Shown: piece after piece, positions 7,282 to 16,152 of the stretch
Layout of the letters: each line of letters begins with the position of its first letter
How positions within the stretch are numbered: position 1 is the first letter of the stretch
DNA from: CAVTWY01 sp963738575
GTDB lineage: Bacteria > Pseudomonadota > Gammaproteobacteria > Burkholderiales > Burkholderiaceae_C
DNA: 64,000 nucleotides
Direction of reading: 5' to 3'
NCBI GenBank assembly: GCA_963738575.1
Contig: CAVTWY010000002.1
Span: 310,001-374,000, forward strand
Made by a program: the position numbers and the translations under genes
The notes under the pieces: model-generated
Told to the model about the DNA's origin: nothing
Seen by the model: the letters and a program-made list of their open reading frames with translations, nothing else
Database searches by the model: none

Positions 7282-8658
7282 TCAGACAGATTCGGGCGTG
7301 GCGACAACCAGCCCCAGCCTTGCATTTCGCCGTTGTATGGCAGCGTGCCGCCGGGCCGTGATGGGGAACGACCAGATGACGGCGGCAGAGATCAGAAACA
7401 GGCAGGCCGGCAATCCGAAGGCGGAAAACTTCAGTCCGAAGACGGCTGAATCGCTGTAGGGAGCGTGCTTGGGCTCGAAGCCGAACAGAGAGGCGATGAG
7501 CAGCGACATTGACGCACCGATACCAAACATCGCCTTGCGAACGAAAGTCAGCACCGCAACGTATTGGGCTGTGCGAGAGACCCGGGTCTTCATCAAGTCG
7601 TAGTCCGCAAGGTCGCCCACCATGGTCTGGGGCATCATGTCGATCACGATGTAGAAGAGCGTGTGCGTAAACGAGAAGAAGAGGTAGAAGTAAAGCACCG
7701 ATGGAAGAACGGGCGTGAGCACGAGATAGCCGAGGTAAGTGACCGCGCAGCCAATGGCCGACCACACAAAGACTTGATGCTTCTCGAACCGCTTGAGGAA
7801 GAACTCCGCAATCTTCACTCCCACCAAGGCAGCCACGCCCCATTGCAAAAGCACGACGCTGATCGCGGCTCCCAGCCCCAGGTACGAGTCGATCACCATG
7901 AACGCGACGCCGGCCGCCGACGCACTCCCCAGTTCTGCGAGCGCCGCCGCGAACAGGAAGCGGATAAACGCCTTGTTAGCCTTCACGGCACGAAAGGAAT
8001 CCATCAGTCCGTGATGCTTGGCGCGGACTGCCATCACGCCGTGAGGTACGAAAATGACGCACATCACGCTGATGGGTGGCAGGGTCAGCGCGACGATCCA
8101 GGCCAGCGCGCGCAGGGCATCGAAGTTCATTTCTGTGGTGGGCAGGAACCACAGCAGCGGAATGGCGCCGAGCAAAAGGCCGCTGGCCACATTGAAGTAT
8201 TGCCGCGCGACGGCAATCCGGGCGCGCTCGCGGTAGTCGCTGGTCAGATCGACCGCCCACGCGCCGTAAGGAATTTCGTTGAGGGTCCAGGCGAAATAGG
8301 CGATAAAGAACCACAGGGCGAAATAGGCGGCATCCGCATTCGTCGGCGGAACATACAACTGAAAGATGCAGGCAACGGTCATCAGCGAGCCCACCAGGAA
8401 CCAGGACTTTCGTCCACCCCATCGGTCGTGCGTGGCGTCGGTGCCCCAACCGACCGCCACGTCGAGTACGCCATCGAACACGCGCACCGCCAGCAGCACC
8501 ATCGACATCGTGCCCAGCGAAATGGCAAAGCGCTCCGCATAAAGCGCCGGCAGGATACTGAACGCGGGACCGCGCAACAGGAACATCGGCAAGGTGGGCA
8601 GCGCGAAGAGCGTCAGCAACCACCAGGACAGCTTCTTCGGCAGCACAGGTGTCGTCAT
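7282..8658 (-). CDS. MFS transporter of the GPH (glycoside-pentoside-hexuronide) cation symporter type
   Basis: 458 residues with about 12 hydrophobic segments, in the inner membrane. The GPH/MelB-type features include 'VFDGVLDVAVGWGTD' followed by 'DRWGGRKSWFLVG' (the loop 2-3 motif), 'YGAWAVDLTSDYRERARI', and a second-half 'DMMPQTMVGDLADYD' with 'RTAQY'. It probably takes up the pathway substrate or its first breakdown product with sodium or protons after passage through the TonB receptor of the same operon. It stands between the M14 peptidase gene (54 bases upstream) and the NTF2-like gene. PegD of polyethylene-glycol operons is a permease in the matching position. Confidence 0.82.
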   Translation of the reverse strand: MTTPVLPKKLSWWLLTLFALPTLPMFLLRGPAFSILPALYAERFAISLGTMSMVLLAVRVFDGVLDVAVGWGTDATHDRWGGRKSWFLVGSLMTVACIFQLYVPPTNADAAYFALWFFIAYFAWTLNEIPYGAWAVDLTSDYRERARIAVARQYFNVASGLLLGAIPLLWFLPTTEMNFDALRALAWIVALTLPPISVMCVIFVPHGVMAVRAKHHGLMDSFRAVKANKAFIRFLFAAALAELGSASAAGVAFMVIDSYLGLGAAISVVLLQWGVAALVGVKIAEFFLKRFEKHQVFVWSAIGCAVTYLGYLVLTPVLPSVLYFYLFFSFTHTLFYIVIDMMPQTMVGDLADYDLMKTRVSRTAQYVAVLTFVRKAMFGIGASMSLLIASLFGFEPKHAPYSDSAVFGLKFSAFGLPACLFLISAAVIWSFPITARRHAAIQRRNARLGLVVATPESV

Positions 8659-8712
8659 TTCGCGAGATCTCGCTGGATGGTCAGTTGTAAGGAGTGCAAA
8701 GGGACAGCCGGC

Positions 8713-10422
8713 TCACTGCAAGACCAGCCCTGTACGGATGTTGCCGGCGCGATCGGCTTTGGCGCTGAGATGAAGCGCCGTGCCGCGAGGCGCGCGAACA
8801 ACCCATTCGACGATAACCCGATCGGCCGTTGGTTCGGAGTCGGGTTTGAGCGCCAGCAGCGAAGTCTTCGGTGCATGCCCCATCAGATGCGCCACCTCGA
8901 TCCGCGCCTGGCCGCTCGCTAGGCAAACCCGAGCGTCGTCGACAGGTAGATGAATTTCCAGCACGATGTCGTGCACAACCTTGTTCTGGAGAGCGAGCTT
9001 TGTGACGTAGGTCGGCAACCAACCCACATTGCTCACTCCGAAACGAACTCTCCACACCCCAGGATCGAACTGCATGGCCTGTGCATGCAGTAGTTCCAGC
9101 CGGGGCAAGCTCAATGCTATGCGCGTCATCCATGCAGGAAACTGCGCGACCTCGCGTTCGCGCAGACCTGGCGGCGGGTTGCGCCAGAAGTTGATCCGAT
9201 CCCATCCCCCGATCTCAACCTCACCCAATTGCGGGTGCAGGAAGGGCGTCCAGTTCACGTGGGCCTGGCCTTGACAATGCTCGTCGCTCCACTTCAACAG
9301 CGTAATGTCGTCTTCGACAGCGTGTTCGCGGTACCAATCGATCCACGGGCGAGTGCCGAGACCCGCCTGCTGGTTCGGCCCCCACAGTTCGACCGTCCAG
9401 TACAGCGCCCCGCGTTGTTCGTAGAACCAGTCCTGCGTGCCACCCACCACTTCGTTCGGGTGGTACTTGAATTCGTGCCAGACGCTCACCGCCGGGTAGC
9501 CCGTCAGTTCGGTGCCGAGAGCACTGAAACGTTTGTACAACCACAGATCCTCCGCGATCATTTGGTCGTCGCTCATGGTGCCCATAGGTCGCAGGATCAC
9601 ACCGCTGAACGTGTGATAGCTGATCGCAGCGCCGATATTGCGATGGGCCAGGACGAAATCGACCATCGCCTTGACTTCCGGCTCGCTGGTCGCGTAGTCG
9701 CCGGCGCCCTTCTGTTCATGTTCTGCGCGCCAGAACGAAGGAAAGTTCCGATTGAGATCGAGGCCTTCAGCGATCGGCGGGATCTTGACCGTGAAGCCGT
9801 CGTAATTCTTCAGCGTACCTTCCGGGATCACGCGGTAGTACTCGCCGCCGTATTCGCCTGGCCCGCGCGGCACCATGAGCCGTGGATCTTCAGCGTGCTT
9901 CTTGTAGGCACCGTTCGCGTCTTTGATCCGCATCGAAAGCACGCGACCATCGCCATCGACGTCCTCGATGGTCAAGCCGTCGACCAGACGCGGTGAATCC
10001 GGGTACGGTCGGGTGCTCGAGCGGACGTAGCGCGGCTTGTCGGCCAACGCCAGTTCCGCACCGTCCGGATTCAGCCGCGGACACAGATAAACCGTTCGGG
10101 AGTCGAGCAGCCGGGTGATGTCCGCGTCGTTGCCATACCCGGTCGCAAGCTTTTCGAGGTAATACAAGACGGCCGTACAGCCCGTCAATTCGATCGCATG
10201 GATGTTGCCGTCGGCCCAGAATGCCGGCTTGTCGGCGTGTGCCCCGGTCGCCGTGTTGGTCACGATGGCCACCCAGATCTCGCGCCCTTCGTGACTCTTG
10301 CCCATGGTCTCGATCTGCACGAGTGACGGGTACCTGGAGGCGTAGGCGAAGAGCCGCCGAGTCAGTTCGTCGTAGCGGGGAAAGGCCTCGAAATCTGCGG
10401 TGGGCTCGGGAGCGGTAGTCAT
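8713..10422 (-). CDS. M14-family zinc metallocarboxypeptidase
   Basis: 569 residues. The carboxypeptidase fold is N-terminal: 'MGKSHEGREIW', the zinc site 'GNIHAIEL' (HxxE), 'LNPDGAELAL', 'DLNRNFP' (substrate Arg/Asn), 'YHTFSG' with the second zinc His, and the catalytic Glu in 'YWTVELWG'. About 150 further residues (after roughly 420) form a beta-rich C-terminal part of the type found in large M14 proteins. No signal peptide is obvious, so it may be cytoplasmic. The start overlaps the aldehyde dehydrogenase stop (ATGA at 10419-10422). It would remove a C-terminal amino acid or cleave an amide of the imported compound. Its presence is what separates this operon from a plain alcohol-oxidation operon. 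Confidence 0.85.
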   Translation of the reverse strand: MTTAPEPTADFEAFPRYDELTRRLFAYASRYPSLVQIETMGKSHEGREIWVAIVTNTATGAHADKPAFWADGNIHAIELTGCTAVLYYLEKLATGYGNDADITRLLDSRTVYLCPRLNPDGAELALADKPRYVRSSTRPYPDSPRLVDGLTIEDVDGDGRVLSMRIKDANGAYKKHAEDPRLMVPRGPGEYGGEYYRVIPEGTLKNYDGFTVKIPPIAEGLDLNRNFPSFWRAEHEQKGAGDYATSEPEVKAMVDFVLAHRNIGAAISYHTFSGVILRPMGTMSDDQMIAEDLWLYKRFSALGTELTGYPAVSVWHEFKYHPNEVVGGTQDWFYEQRGALYWTVELWGPNQQAGLGTRPWIDWYREHAVEDDITLLKWSDEHCQGQAHVNWTPFLHPQLGEVEIGGWDRINFWRNPPPGLREREVAQFPAWMTRIALSLPRLELLHAQAMQFDPGVWRVRFGVSNVGWLPTYVTKLALQNKVVHDIVLEIHLPVDDARVCLASGQARIEVAHLMGHAPKTSLLALKPDSEPTADRVIVEWVVRAPRGTALHLSAKADRAGNIRTGLVLQ

Positions 10423-11924
10423 GCCAGACGGAAGGTCACGTTCTTTGCGCGGGTATAGGCCAACAGACCTGCGGTCCCACCTTCGGCACCGAAACCGGAT
10501 GCTCCCGTCGGCTCGACCGACGTACCGCTCACGAACGAAGCCTTCGGATTGGCGACCGCGTTGACGACGATCGGGCCGCCGCGAAGCCGGCGTGCCAGGC
10601 GGTTGGCAAGCGCGAAGTCACGCGTCCAGAGCGTCGCCGACAGGCCGTAGCGCGTAGCGTTGGCCAATGCCAACGCGTCGACCGGGCCGTCAAACGGAAG
10701 CACTCCGGCGACGGGACCGAAAATCTCGTCCTGCATCAGGGGATCGTCCGAAGGCATGTCGGCAAACAAGGTCGGGCGGTAGTGGCAAGGACCGGCGTCG
10801 CGGCGGACCGAGCCGCCGGCAACCAAGCGCCCCCCGCGTTGTCGAGCCGCTTGCACCATCGTGTCGACACGCGTCAGTTGGGCTGCACTCGCAAGTGGAC
10901 CGAACTGGGTTTCGGCGTCCAGCGGCGATCCGCTCGACTGGTTGTCGACCAGCGCGGCCATACGACGAAGCAAGGGCTCGTAAAGATTGCGAGCCACCAG
11001 GATTCGACTTCCCGAAACGCAAACCTGACCGGCGTTCCAGGTGAAGCCCTGGACGAGCTGTGAGGCGACCTGGTCGAGATCGCCCAGGTCATCGAACACC
11101 AGTTGCGGCGACTTGCCACCACATTCGAGCAACAGCTTCTTCAGGTTTGATTGCCCTGCGTACTGCAACAGCATGCGCCCTGTCGCGGTCGAGCCGGTGA
11201 AGCTGAGGCAATCCACGTCCTGATGCAGCGCCAGCCAGCGCCCCGTCTCGGGGCCTAGCCCTGGCAAGACGTTCAGAACGCCCGGGGGCGTTCCCGCCGC
11301 CACGCAGAGTTCACCCAAGCGCAGGCTGCTTAGCGACGCGATTTCCGATGGCTTCAGCACCACCGAGTTGCCCATCGCCAGCGCGGGAACAACTTTCGCG
11401 AGCGCCACATACAAAGGAAAATTCCAAGGCGTAATCGCGGCCACCACGCCGTGCGGCACCTGCAGATTTAGCGACAAGGTGTCGCACGCGCTCGGCAACA
11501 CGGCTTCACTGAGCTTGTCGACCCGCTCGGCACAGGCACGGACCATATCGGCTGCCACCCCGATGTCCGGCAGCGCCGACGAAATCGGCATGCCCATCTC
11601 GAGCGAGTCAAGCAGGGCGAGCTCGTCGCGATGCGCCTCCAGCTTGTCCGCCAGTCGCAGTAGCACCCGTCTGCGCTCGTAGGCCGACACGCGTGACCAA
11701 GTTCCCTCGTCGAAGACATGTCGGGCGCTGGCGACGGCGCGTTCGACATCGCTCTGCGTGGAAGCGGGAAGCGACGCGACGACCGTTCCGTCTTGCGGAT
11801 TGATGCTGTCGAAGCGAGTCTCGCTGCTCGCCTCGATCCGAATGCCGTCGATGAAGGCGCGGGCGTCGATCGTCAAATCGAGGGCCCGCTGCCGCCAGTC
11901 GACAAGCGTGCTGTCCGACGTCAT
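10419..11924 (-). CDS. NAD(P)-dependent aldehyde dehydrogenase
   Basis: 501 residues from the ATG at 11924. Oxidises an aldehyde to the acid, presumably the product of the GMC enzyme of the same operon. Motifs in order: 'ITPWNFPLYVALAK', the cofactor loop 'FTGSTATGR', the general base in 'LLECGGKSPQLVF', the nucleophile in 'NAGQVCVSGSR', and 'DEIFGPV'. The frame is open upstream to 12191, but that extension is cysteine- and arginine-rich and unlike the family, so the inner ATG is preferred. The stop overlaps the M14 start. The substrate is not predictable from sequence; length and motifs are standard. Confidence 0.88.
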   Translation of the reverse strand: MTSDSTLVDWRQRALDLTIDARAFIDGIRIEASSETRFDSINPQDGTVVASLPASTQSDVERAVASARHVFDEGTWSRVSAYERRRVLLRLADKLEAHRDELALLDSLEMGMPISSALPDIGVAADMVRACAERVDKLSEAVLPSACDTLSLNLQVPHGVVAAITPWNFPLYVALAKVVPALAMGNSVVLKPSEIASLSSLRLGELCVAAGTPPGVLNVLPGLGPETGRWLALHQDVDCLSFTGSTATGRMLLQYAGQSNLKKLLLECGGKSPQLVFDDLGDLDQVASQLVQGFTWNAGQVCVSGSRILVARNLYEPLLRRMAALVDNQSSGSPLDAETQFGPLASAAQLTRVDTMVQAARQRGGRLVAGGSVRRDAGPCHYRPTLFADMPSDDPLMQDEIFGPVAGVLPFDGPVDALALANATRYGLSATLWTRDFALANRLARRLRGGPIVVNAVANPKASFVSGTSVEPTGASGFGAEGGTAGLLAYTRAKNVTFRLA

Positions 11925-11940
11925 GCTGATGCCATGATTG

Positions 11941-12081
11941 CTATTGGGACAGCAGCCGCTGGAGCGGTCGACGGCGGTTGACCCACGCGCTCGAACCGAG
12001 CGTGTTGCAGACGGTGTCGACCGCAAGCACGATCCCCGGCGTGGCCAGCAACAAGTTCCGCTCCCGATCCGAGAATGCCAT
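11941..12081 (-). CDS. Possible 46-residue small protein between receptor and aldehyde dehydrogenase genes
   Basis: The ATG at 12081 has GGGAG seven bases upstream. The protein starts 'MAFSDRERNLLLATPGIVL' and ends 16 bases before the aldehyde dehydrogenase ATG. The 'LLATPGI' piece recalls a helix-hairpin-helix turn, but the following GxG is missing, so it may be a decayed remnant of such a protein. No family is assigned. The good ribosome-binding site and position in the operon are the only reasons to list it. Confidence 0.3.
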   Translation of the reverse strand: MAFSDRERNLLLATPGIVLAVDTVCNTLGSSAWVNRRRPLQRLLSQ

Positions 12082-12191
12082 GTCCGGACTCCCATCGTGC
12101 GCAGGCCATGGCGTGCGCCGCATTTTAGAGATGCACCAACGCAGTCGCGGCAGCTCTGACGGGCGCCGCGAAATTCGAAGGTGGTTGCCAC

Positions 12192-14438
12192 TCAGAAGTC
12201 GTAGCGCATCGAGACGCCGAACGTGCGAGGCCTGACCGGATAGAACTCCGTGTAAGTGGTGAAGTAGTCCACGGCGCCAGACGTTCCCAGCTTGTTTGCT
12301 GCGTTGTTGACGAAGGCCGACACTTCCACGTTTGTCCATGCAAAGGCGAGTCGAAGATCCACGGTCGAGTAGGCTGACAGCGTGACGTCCGAGTCGATCT
12401 GGGCATTGCGCGCGCCGGTATATGCCAGCACGGTCGAAAAGCGCCCGCTGCTGCTCATCGGACCGGCGAAGTTCAGAGTCGCATCCACCGTGCCCTGCAA
12501 CTTGGCAGTGCCCGGAAGCCGCGTGCCGCTGGCTACTTGCGTGCCGCCGATCGTGATGCCACCGGTTGTCGTCGCGTCTGTATAGGCAAGCGCGCTGCGC
12601 AGGGAAAGCGACGATGATGGCTTCCAAACGCTAGCCAACTCCAAGCCCTGGGAGCGCGCCTGTCCAATGTTGCCGGTGACGAGGAAGCTCCGGTTCAGGA
12701 TCGGGTCTAGGTACAGCTGGGAGAGTTGGACGTCCTTCCAGTCGATCCGGAACAGACTCACGTCCAGCGTGAGCGCGGGGTTGGGCGCCCAGCGCACGCC
12801 CGCCTCGTAGTTCCAGATCGAGTCAGACTTGTAGGGACGACCCACGGGATTGCTGCCCAGGTTCGAGATCCCGCCGAATCGATAGCCGCGAGAGGCCAGG
12901 ACATAAGCCGACAACGTAGGGTCGAACGCATAGCGCAGCGACGCCTTGGGCGTGTTGCCATTTTCCTGGCTTGAGTATGGCGTTGCGGTCCCTGCATCGG
13001 GGACGCCCACGACGCGCTCGTTGTCAAGCGAAGTCCTGTAGAAGCGAACACCGACGCCCGCGGTAAGTCGGTCGTTGAGTTTGAACTCCGCATCGCCGAA
13101 AAGCGCCGATTCGGTCGCCTTCAGATTGCGCCGAAAGCGAAGATCGGCTGCAGCACCGCGCGGCTCGAAATAGATCTTCTGGTCGCGCCTGAGTTCACCG
13201 TCCATCCAGAACGCACCCACCAGCCAGTTCACCGCGCCAGGTGACACCGGCGCGAGGCGAAATTCCTGCGTCAGCGTGCGCGTTTCGGCGCTGGTGTCGC
13301 TGGTCCAGCGGTCGCCTAGGAATGCCGGATCGAAGAAGTCGCGACTGAAGTCTTCGCGCGCAAGTCGACTCTTCGTTTGATAGCCTGTCAGGGAGGTCAG
13401 GCGCAGCCCGCCCAGGTTGGCATTCAACTGCACAGAGCCGAGGTCGAATGCCGAATCGAATACCTGCGGGAACGCAGTGCGCACCTCCAGACGGTCGAAC
13501 GACCTCACATAGCCCGTGCCGGTTTGGTAGTTGAACGGGGAGATACCCGAACCGTCGGCCTGCTCGCTCTTCTGGCGCATGTACATCGCCGTCACGTCGA
13601 AGTCGGCGTTCGGCCGGTACGTGAAGATCAGGCGACCGCCGTCAGCGCGATTGGAGTTGCTGTTCATGACGCCGGTGCCGAGGTTGTCGATGAACCCCGG
13701 GTCCTTTCGCGAATTGACCACTACGCGCAGACCGGCCTTACCATCGATCATCGGCAAGTTGGCCATGGCCGCGGTGGACCAGCCCGTACCACCACCACTC
13801 ACGCTCATGAAGCTCGCAAGCACGGAGCCTTCCCGCTCTCGGAGGTTGGGCTTGTTGACGAGATAGCGAATGGCGCCGCCCAACGACGACGACCCATACA
13901 ACGCACCTTGCGGCCCGCGCAGAACCTCTACGCGCTCCAGGTCGAAGGGCGCCAGATCGGGGAGAGAGACGAAGAGGAAAGGATCCGTGAAGGGAACATC
14001 CTCGATGTAGACGCCTGTAGGGGCCTGGGTGAAACCCTGGTTCGCCGCATTGGTGTTGGTACCGATGCCACGAATCGACAGCAAGGAAGCATCGGCCGGG
14101 CCCTTGTTGAATTGAACGCCCGGCGTCAGTTTCATCACGTCCTCAAAGTCGGTGCTGCCCAATCGCTCCAGCCGCCCGCCGTCGACTGCCGTCACCGTAC
14201 CGGCGACATCGCTTTGCAATTGCTTGCGCTTCGAGGCGGTGACCTCCACACGTTGCACATCAGTTCCAGAGGCTTTGGCGGGCTCCGTACTGGTCTGCGC
14301 CTCCACGAGTCCGCTCGCGCCGAAGCCGAGGACCAGCAGTGCCGCCGACGCCAATGTGGTTCGGGCGAACGAAGGGGTGTGATATCGGGTCGAGGTGGTC
14401 GATTGGATCAAGGTGACATCTCCTGGCGCTGGCGTCAT
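12192..14438 (-). CDS. TonB-dependent outer-membrane receptor
   Basis: About 748 residues. An N-terminal hydrophobic stretch 'TTLASAALLVLGFGASG' ends at 'VEAQTS' (signal peptide), followed by a TonB-box-like 'VQRVEVTASKR'. The plug domain has 'LTPGVQFNKG', 'LSIRGIGTN' and 'LERVEVLRGPQGALYGSSSLGGAIRY'. A 22-strand barrel follows, ending 'GVSMRYDF' with the C-terminal phenylalanine. Two starts are possible: the ATG at 14438, or a TTG at 14411 with AGGAG eight bases upstream. It is the first gene of the catabolic operon and probably imports the substrate across the outer membrane, as SusC- and PegB-type receptors do. An iron-complex role cannot be excluded from sequence alone. Confidence 0.88.
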   Translation of the reverse strand: MTPAPGDVTLIQSTTSTRYHTPSFARTTLASAALLVLGFGASGLVEAQTSTEPAKASGTDVQRVEVTASKRKQLQSDVAGTVTAVDGGRLERLGSTDFEDVMKLTPGVQFNKGPADASLLSIRGIGTNTNAANQGFTQAPTGVYIEDVPFTDPFLFVSLPDLAPFDLERVEVLRGPQGALYGSSSLGGAIRYLVNKPNLREREGSVLASFMSVSGGGTGWSTAAMANLPMIDGKAGLRVVVNSRKDPGFIDNLGTGVMNSNSNRADGGRLIFTYRPNADFDVTAMYMRQKSEQADGSGISPFNYQTGTGYVRSFDRLEVRTAFPQVFDSAFDLGSVQLNANLGGLRLTSLTGYQTKSRLAREDFSRDFFDPAFLGDRWTSDTSAETRTLTQEFRLAPVSPGAVNWLVGAFWMDGELRRDQKIYFEPRGAAADLRFRRNLKATESALFGDAEFKLNDRLTAGVGVRFYRTSLDNERVVGVPDAGTATPYSSQENGNTPKASLRYAFDPTLSAYVLASRGYRFGGISNLGSNPVGRPYKSDSIWNYEAGVRWAPNPALTLDVSLFRIDWKDVQLSQLYLDPILNRSFLVTGNIGQARSQGLELASVWKPSSSLSLRSALAYTDATTTGGITIGGTQVASGTRLPGTAKLQGTVDATLNFAGPMSSSGRFSTVLAYTGARNAQIDSDVTLSAYSTVDLRLAFAWTNVEVSAFVNNAANKLGTSGAVDYFTTYTEFYPVRPRTFGVSMRYDF

Positions 14439-14570
14439 TGCGAATCGGACGACTCGAAAGTTAAGGGCTTGTTGAACTGGCCGCCATACCCAGTTGGGGT
14501 AGTTCGCAGAGCGTTGCGGCGTGCCGAGAGTCCTCGCGAGAGTGAAGCAATAGTGCGAGATCGGGTTGCC

Positions 14571-14654
14571 ATGACCAAGCAAGATCTTTGGATCGGATGC
14601 GGTGCGGGATTCTCCGGCGACCGCATTGACGCGCCAGTGGCTGTCGTGAACACT
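14571..14654 (+). pseudogene. N-terminal 28-codon stub of an AtuA/DUF1446-family gene
   Basis: The ATG at 14571 opens 'MTKQDLWIGCGAGFSGDR', then 'IDAPVAVVNT'. This is the highly conserved start of the acyclic terpene utilisation AtuA / DUF1446 family (I/V-x-C/S-GAGFSGDR-x-D-A). The likeness ends abruptly at codon 28, where the sequence becomes the Fic remnant. The stub diverges from the TonB receptor gene, with 132 bases between them that would hold both promoters. It indicates that the catabolic locus once had a divergent operon that was deleted. Confidence 0.65.
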
Positions 14655-14655
14655 C

Positions 14656-14974
14656 CAGTCCGCACTACTGCGAGTGGCCGCCATCGAGAGTATCGGCTCG
14701 TCCACCCGAATCGAAGGCAGCAAGCTGTCCGACCGCGAAGTCGAGCGCCTGTTGTCCAAACTACAGATCCAGAAGTTCAGCACCTCGTGACGAGCAGGAG
14801 GTGTGGGGCTACGCGAAAGTCATGGAGATGGTGTTCACGTCATGGCAAGACATTGCCCTGACCGAGAACCACATCAAGCAGTTGCATCAGGACCTGCTGA
14901 TCCACACCGAGAAAGACGCCTGGCATCGCGGCCTCTACAAGAAGTCGACCAACGGCGTGGTCGCGTTTGACGAG
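14656..14974 (+). pseudogene. Frameshifted, truncated Fic-family (AMP transferase) gene
   Basis: From 14656 one frame reads 'SALLRVAAIESIGSSTRIEG', then 'KLSDREVERLLSKLQ'. After an extra T at 14785 it continues in the next frame with 'DEQEVWGYAKVMEMVF', 'WQDIALTENHIKQLHQDLL' and 'FDE'. This is the N-terminal half of a Fic/DOC protein, including the SxxxEG auto-inhibitory helix ('STRIEG'). The catalytic HPFxxGNG box is missing: the likeness ends near 14974. It lacks its own start. It was probably brought in by the same rearrangement that removed the rest of the AtuA-like gene. Confidence 0.72.
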
Positions 14975-15038
14975 CCCAGAACGTTGATTCGACTGGGGTT
15001 TTTTGTTTCAGGGTGAACTGAGATTACCGCAACGCACT

Positions 15039-15938
15039 TCACGTGGGGGCGTTGGTGCCATCGGTATCTCCCAACAACGCGATCAGCAGTCGCGCCGCTG
15101 GCGGCAGGTAGCTCGTTTCCCGGTAGGTCACAACCAGGCGTCGTCGCATGGTCGTTTCCCTCAAAGGCACTTCCCGCAGCGGTGAGCGCGTGCCAGCAGC
15201 ATCGAGGTAGTGGCGCGAAATGAAACTGAGCAGCCCGGTCTCGGCAATCATGGTCGGCAGCATCAGCAGCATGGTGCTCTCGACCTGGACGCGCGGGCGT
15301 GGCAGTCGCTTGCGATCGAAGGTGTGATCGAGCCAGTCGCGCGTGGGTGCTCCAGGCGGCTGCAAGGCCCATCGGTACGCGGTGAGATCGCGCAGCGTCG
15401 TCTTGCGCTTGAGTATCTCGTGCCGAGCGCTGGCCGCCACAACGATGCAGTCTTCAGCGAGAAGTTGCGACACAAAGCCCGGTTCTTCAGGGCTGTCCGT
15501 GCCCACCATCAGGTCGATTTCACCCGATCGCAGCAGTGGCTTGAGTGTGTCGATCAGACCCACCACGGTTCTGAGCGTTACGTCGGGAGCCTGGGCCAAC
15601 AACTTGCGTGCGGCCGGTGGCAGCAGAAACTGCGCGGCAGTCGGCACGATGCCGATGCGAATGTGTCCCGAAAGCCCGCGGTCGATGTCGCCAATCTCAC
15701 GTTTGGCGTCTTCGATGTCGAAGCGCATCTGCTGGGCCCACTTAAGCAGCACCTTGCCGGCCGCCGTCAAGCGGATGCCGCGGCCGGCCTTCTCAAACAG
15801 CGGGGCACCGCAGTCTTGCTCCAAGCGGCGCACACAGCTGGTCAATGCGGGCTGGGTGCGGTGCAGGCGCGCAGTGGCCCGCCCGAGGTGTTCCAGTTCA
15901 GCAATGGTCTCGAAGTAGCGCAGGTCTCGCAGGTCCAT
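15039..15938 (-). CDS. LysR-family transcriptional regulator
   Basis: 299 residues, the usual length. N-terminal winged helix-turn-helix: 'MDLRDLRYFETIAELEHLGRA', then 'LHRTQPALTSCVRRLEQD' and 'LFEKAGRGIRLTAAGKVLL'. The effector-binding domain follows ('GHIRIGIVPTAAQFLLP', 'EIDLMVGTDSP'). The first residues and the 'LHRTQPALT' recognition helix are of the type found in regulators of aromatic or carboxylic acid catabolism. Its end faces the Fic remnant. It is divergent from the dienelactone hydrolase gene with 214 bases between. It could control that gene or the accessory locus; no clear T-N11-A palindrome was identified in the gap. Confidence 0.85.
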   Translation of the reverse strand: MDLRDLRYFETIAELEHLGRATARLHRTQPALTSCVRRLEQDCGAPLFEKAGRGIRLTAAGKVLLKWAQQMRFDIEDAKREIGDIDRGLSGHIRIGIVPTAAQFLLPPAARKLLAQAPDVTLRTVVGLIDTLKPLLRSGEIDLMVGTDSPEEPGFVSQLLAEDCIVVAASARHEILKRKTTLRDLTAYRWALQPPGAPTRDWLDHTFDRKRLPRPRVQVESTMLLMLPTMIAETGLLSFISRHYLDAAGTRSPLREVPLRETTMRRRLVVTYRETSYLPPAARLLIALLGDTDGTNAPT

Positions 15939-16152
15939 TGCAAAAGCCCCCTTGATGTTTTGAAGGAAATGATCGATTGAAATGTATTTGTTTCGGTGCC
16001 GCGACTCAAGGCCAAATCAACAGGAAAGATGCTTGCGGTGTGTTCGCACTGGCGTGTAGGCTTGGGCGCTCTGAGGAGCCAGACTTGCCGGCGACTGCGT
16101 GAGAATGGTGAGAAAATACGGTGAGTGGTTTGGCAGGCAAACGGAGAAAACC

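Noticed and set aside
7564..8922. 452-codon + strand frame opposite the transporter
   Set aside because: Rich in His, Arg and Gln without motifs; the - strand has a clear 12-segment symporter.
13377..14861. 494-codon open frame on the + strand opposite the TonB receptor
   Set aside because: It is the complement of a GC-rich barrel gene with strong family motifs; only its last part (the AtuA stub) has any meaning.
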